From Ohtaekwangia kribbensis (GTDB taxonomy: Bacteria > Bacteroidota > Bacteroidia > Cytophagales > Cyclobacteriaceae): DNA of 64,000 nucleotides. Below, piece by piece: positions 62,698 through 64,000 of the stretch (the first letter of the stretch is position 1; every line of letters starts with the position of its first letter). The stretch is taken from the NCBI RefSeq assembly GCF_042676245.1, contig NZ_JBHTKA010000007.1:372001-436000 (forward strand), written 5' to 3'. The notes under the pieces are model-generated. The model was not told where the DNA came from and did not search any database. It was given only the letters and a program-made list of their open reading frames with translations. Position numbers and translations under genes: made by a program.

Positions 62698-63090
62698 GCC
62701 TCGATGACAATCTTACCAACGATAGTATACATTCCTTTAATCGCCTTCAATGGAATGTCGAATGGCGAGTATACCGAATTGCCATCTTCATCCCTTCATA
62801 TCATTATATGAATTGAGTTGAATATGTCCTGGCTCACTGACTGATGAACACACTTTATAAATGCAGCTATCCTATAATTTCTATTAAATAATCTTCGCCC
62901 CATAATGGTATTGGCGCGGAAGATGCTTTAAACACGACTATAGATCCTGAAGGATATTTAGGATACATGCTATGCCCATAAACATGCCTGTTGATTTTAA
63001 AAAAGCTGATTGATACAGCTTTGTCGTTAATGCTTCCATGATTGTACTTTTGATTATGTAGCGAAGCAACGTTGACTTTATTACCTATGG
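62698..63090 (-). pseudogene. decayed S24/LexA-type repressor C-terminal domain
   Basis: On the minus strand one frame reads through an S24 peptidase signature: HVYGHSMYPKYPSGSIVVFK (catalytic Ser codon at 62969-62971) and PLWGEDYLIEIIG, then a TAG at 62869-62867. The similarity continues in the next frame (KVCSSVSEPGHIQLNSYN), hits a TGA at 62790-62788, and continues in the third frame with VYSPFDIPLKAIKGMYTIVG and KIVIEASL, then TAA. These segments match, in order, the core and last strands of S24 repressors. Upstream, only a short part (LYTIGNKVNVASLHN) is readable and no helix-turn-helix start is seen. It is therefore a truncated, frameshifted remnant. Confidence 0.75.
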
Positions 63091-63147
63091 TATATAAGAT
63101 ATTGCATAGGCATGCAATGGTGCTATACGTTCTAAAGTGTTAATACC

Positions 63148-63519
63148 TTAGCGTGTAACTTTCATGCTGTTAAGTGCAATCAGGAGAAGCAAAAGAAATG
63201 CAATGTTTAATATTAGGTATATAAATAGCGATACAGGTAAGTACTTTTGTTTGTAGGTTTTCCCTTTGTAGGGAAACAATGCAAACAAGATCGCTAAAAC
63301 CAAACTTGCAACAGGAGCGAACATGTAAATGACAACAAGTGAACCTTGTATCGCTATAGATTTATCTGAGTTGCCGCCCGCATTGAATGTGACGAAGTAA
63401 GCTAGATAAACATTTAGTGCAGAGAGTGGAAGTGTTAAGATACAATAGAGCTTTAGGCTGATGAAAAGAACACTGGTTTTCTCCTGTACCGGATCTAGGT
63501 CTCTATCAAGAATTTCCAT
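63148..63519 (-). CDS. hypothetical membrane protein, 123 residues
   Basis: The N-terminus is acidic (MEILDRDLDPVQEKTS), followed by three hydrophobic helices (about 18-42, 59-82 and 95-115). No family recognised. The gene lies in the accessory-looking region after tRNA-Glu, next to a repressor remnant, and its surroundings are AT-richer than the rest of the window. It looks intact. Confidence 0.6.
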   Translation of the reverse strand: MEILDRDLDPVQEKTSVLFISLKLYCILTLPLSALNVYLAYFVTFNAGGNSDKSIAIQGSLVVIYMFAPVASLVLAILFALFPYKGKTYKQKYLPVSLFIYLILNIAFLLLLLIALNSMKVTR

Positions 63520-63836
63520 TTGAATATCAAAGCAGCAAAACTAATGCATTATGATGCTGTGCAAATGGATTTTAGATTGCAGATATTACATTCAGGAAAA
63601 AGATTGCATTATAAATCTTTTGATCTTGAAAAGAGCGGCTCCCTGCTCTAGCTAAATAAAGAATGCGAGTAGAAAATGCCACACTAATCAGCTACTCATA
63701 TCATCGCTCCATTTTAACAGTACATTTACGCAATTCCCCTCCCAATCTGTCGCGTTCAGACCCGCATTGTGATGGATCGTCTACTGATATTTGTGTCGGA
63801 AAGAAAGACAACCCATCACTACAAACTATACTTAAT
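63520..63836. other. 317-nt intergenic stretch
   Basis: No gene found on either strand. A small inverted repeat AGAGC...GCTCT lies at 63633-63650. An antisense open frame reaching in from the right edge is a shadow of the reductase gene. Confidence 0.4.
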
Positions 63837-64000
63837 ATGCGTAAATTAAAATTACAAGTACAAATGAGCCTTGATGGCTTTGTTGCCGGACCCAATGGCG
63901 AGCTTGAATGGATATGGCTTTTAGAGCGTGACGAAGCTTCTTTTCGGAAGGTAATTGATTTAGCTGATAGCTGTGATACTATTTTGCTGGGACGCAAGAT
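63837..64000 (+). CDS. RibD C-terminal/dihydrofolate reductase-like protein, N-terminal part
   Basis: The gene is cut by the right edge after 54 codons. The sequence MRKLKLQVQMSLDGFVAGPN is the typical N-terminus of the dihydrofolate reductase-like RibD C-terminal family. DSCDTILLGRK is the usual later motif of the first nucleotide-binding region. Such stand-alone proteins are common in Bacteroidota; the substrate is usually unknown. Start chosen because it gives exactly the family N-terminus. Confidence 0.8.
   Translation, partial: MRKLKLQVQMSLDGFVAGPNGELEWIWLLERDEASFRKVIDLADSCDTILLGRK

Noticed and set aside
63701..63997. Open frame on the minus strand at the right edge.
   Set aside because: It is antisense to the RibD-like reductase start, which has clear family motifs.
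1..64000. CRISPR arrays, insertion sequences, rRNA operon, replication origin.
   Set aside because: No regularly spaced repeats, transposase genes, rRNA motifs or DnaA-box clusters were seen. The dnaN gene stands in a gliding operon without dnaA, so it is not evidence for an origin.

Overview
The window comes from a chromosome of a Bacteroidota bacterium, most likely order Cytophagales. The reasons are the gliding-motility ABC transporter genes gldA-gldF-gldG, a TonB-dependent receptor paired with a DUF4249 lipoprotein, an alternative complex III linked to a cytochrome c oxidase, absence of clear Shine-Dalgarno sequences, and promoters of the Bacteroidota type (TTG, about 19 bases, TAnnTTTG). 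The genus is not determinable from what I can see. Nearly everything is chromosomal housekeeping; only the last 1.5 kb looks accessory.

Layout. 1-4.6 kb: the 5' end of a TolC-type gene, a beta-barrel gene, a divergent LytS/LytTR two-component pair and an alpha/beta hydrolase. 4.6-6.2 kb: a TlpA-type thioredoxin with a strong terminator. 6.5-12.0 kb: gldA, gldF, gldG, a DUF4340 gene and dnaN. 12.1-15.2 kb: a small envelope protein, a YfcE-type phosphoesterase and a DUF3857/transglutaminase protein. 15.4-32.7 kb: a continuous respiratory block starting from one good promoter, with six alternative complex III subunits, cytochrome oxidase subunits II and I, heme A synthesis genes ctaA and ctaB, two subunit III genes and a subunit IV gene, closed by a terminator near 30.92 kb. 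A second small operon follows, with a SCO-like protein lacking its copper motif, DUF420 (CtaM-like), a CxxC membrane protein and DUF983.

32.8-45.3 kb: a 1213-residue sensor kinase, a MacB/FtsX permease, an ABC-F ATPase, mtgA, a secreted protein, an operon of SPFH, membrane and ribbon-helix-helix proteins, a bestrophin channel and a 40-residue membrane protein. 45.5-51.8 kb: TonB receptor, DUF4249 lipoprotein, and a large outer-membrane HExxH peptidase whose start codon lies in a long RNA hairpin. 51.9-56.5 kb: pyruvate dehydrogenase E2, hslV, an AI-2E family permease and a class III aminotransferase. 56.6-62.3 kb (all minus strand): a small membrane protein, a SnoaL-like secreted protein translationally coupled to a sensor kinase, a TerB-like protein, a J-domain/TPR protein and GAPDH. 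62.4-64.0 kb: tRNA-Glu with its own promoter and terminator, then a decayed S24/LexA-type repressor, an unknown membrane protein and the start of a RibD-like reductase.

How it works together. The central block encodes a quinol-oxidising, oxygen-reducing chain with its heme and copper maturation factors. The envelope genes (gliding transporter, TonB/DUF4249 uptake, peptidase, thioredoxin) fit a surface-gliding heterotroph. No CRISPR array, insertion sequence or intact phage was seen. The best candidates for new biology are the hairpin over the peptidase start codon, the SPFH-RHH operon, the copper-motif-less SCO protein, the S24 pseudogene beside tRNA-Glu, and recurrent AACGGATAACG leaders inside the respiratory operon.
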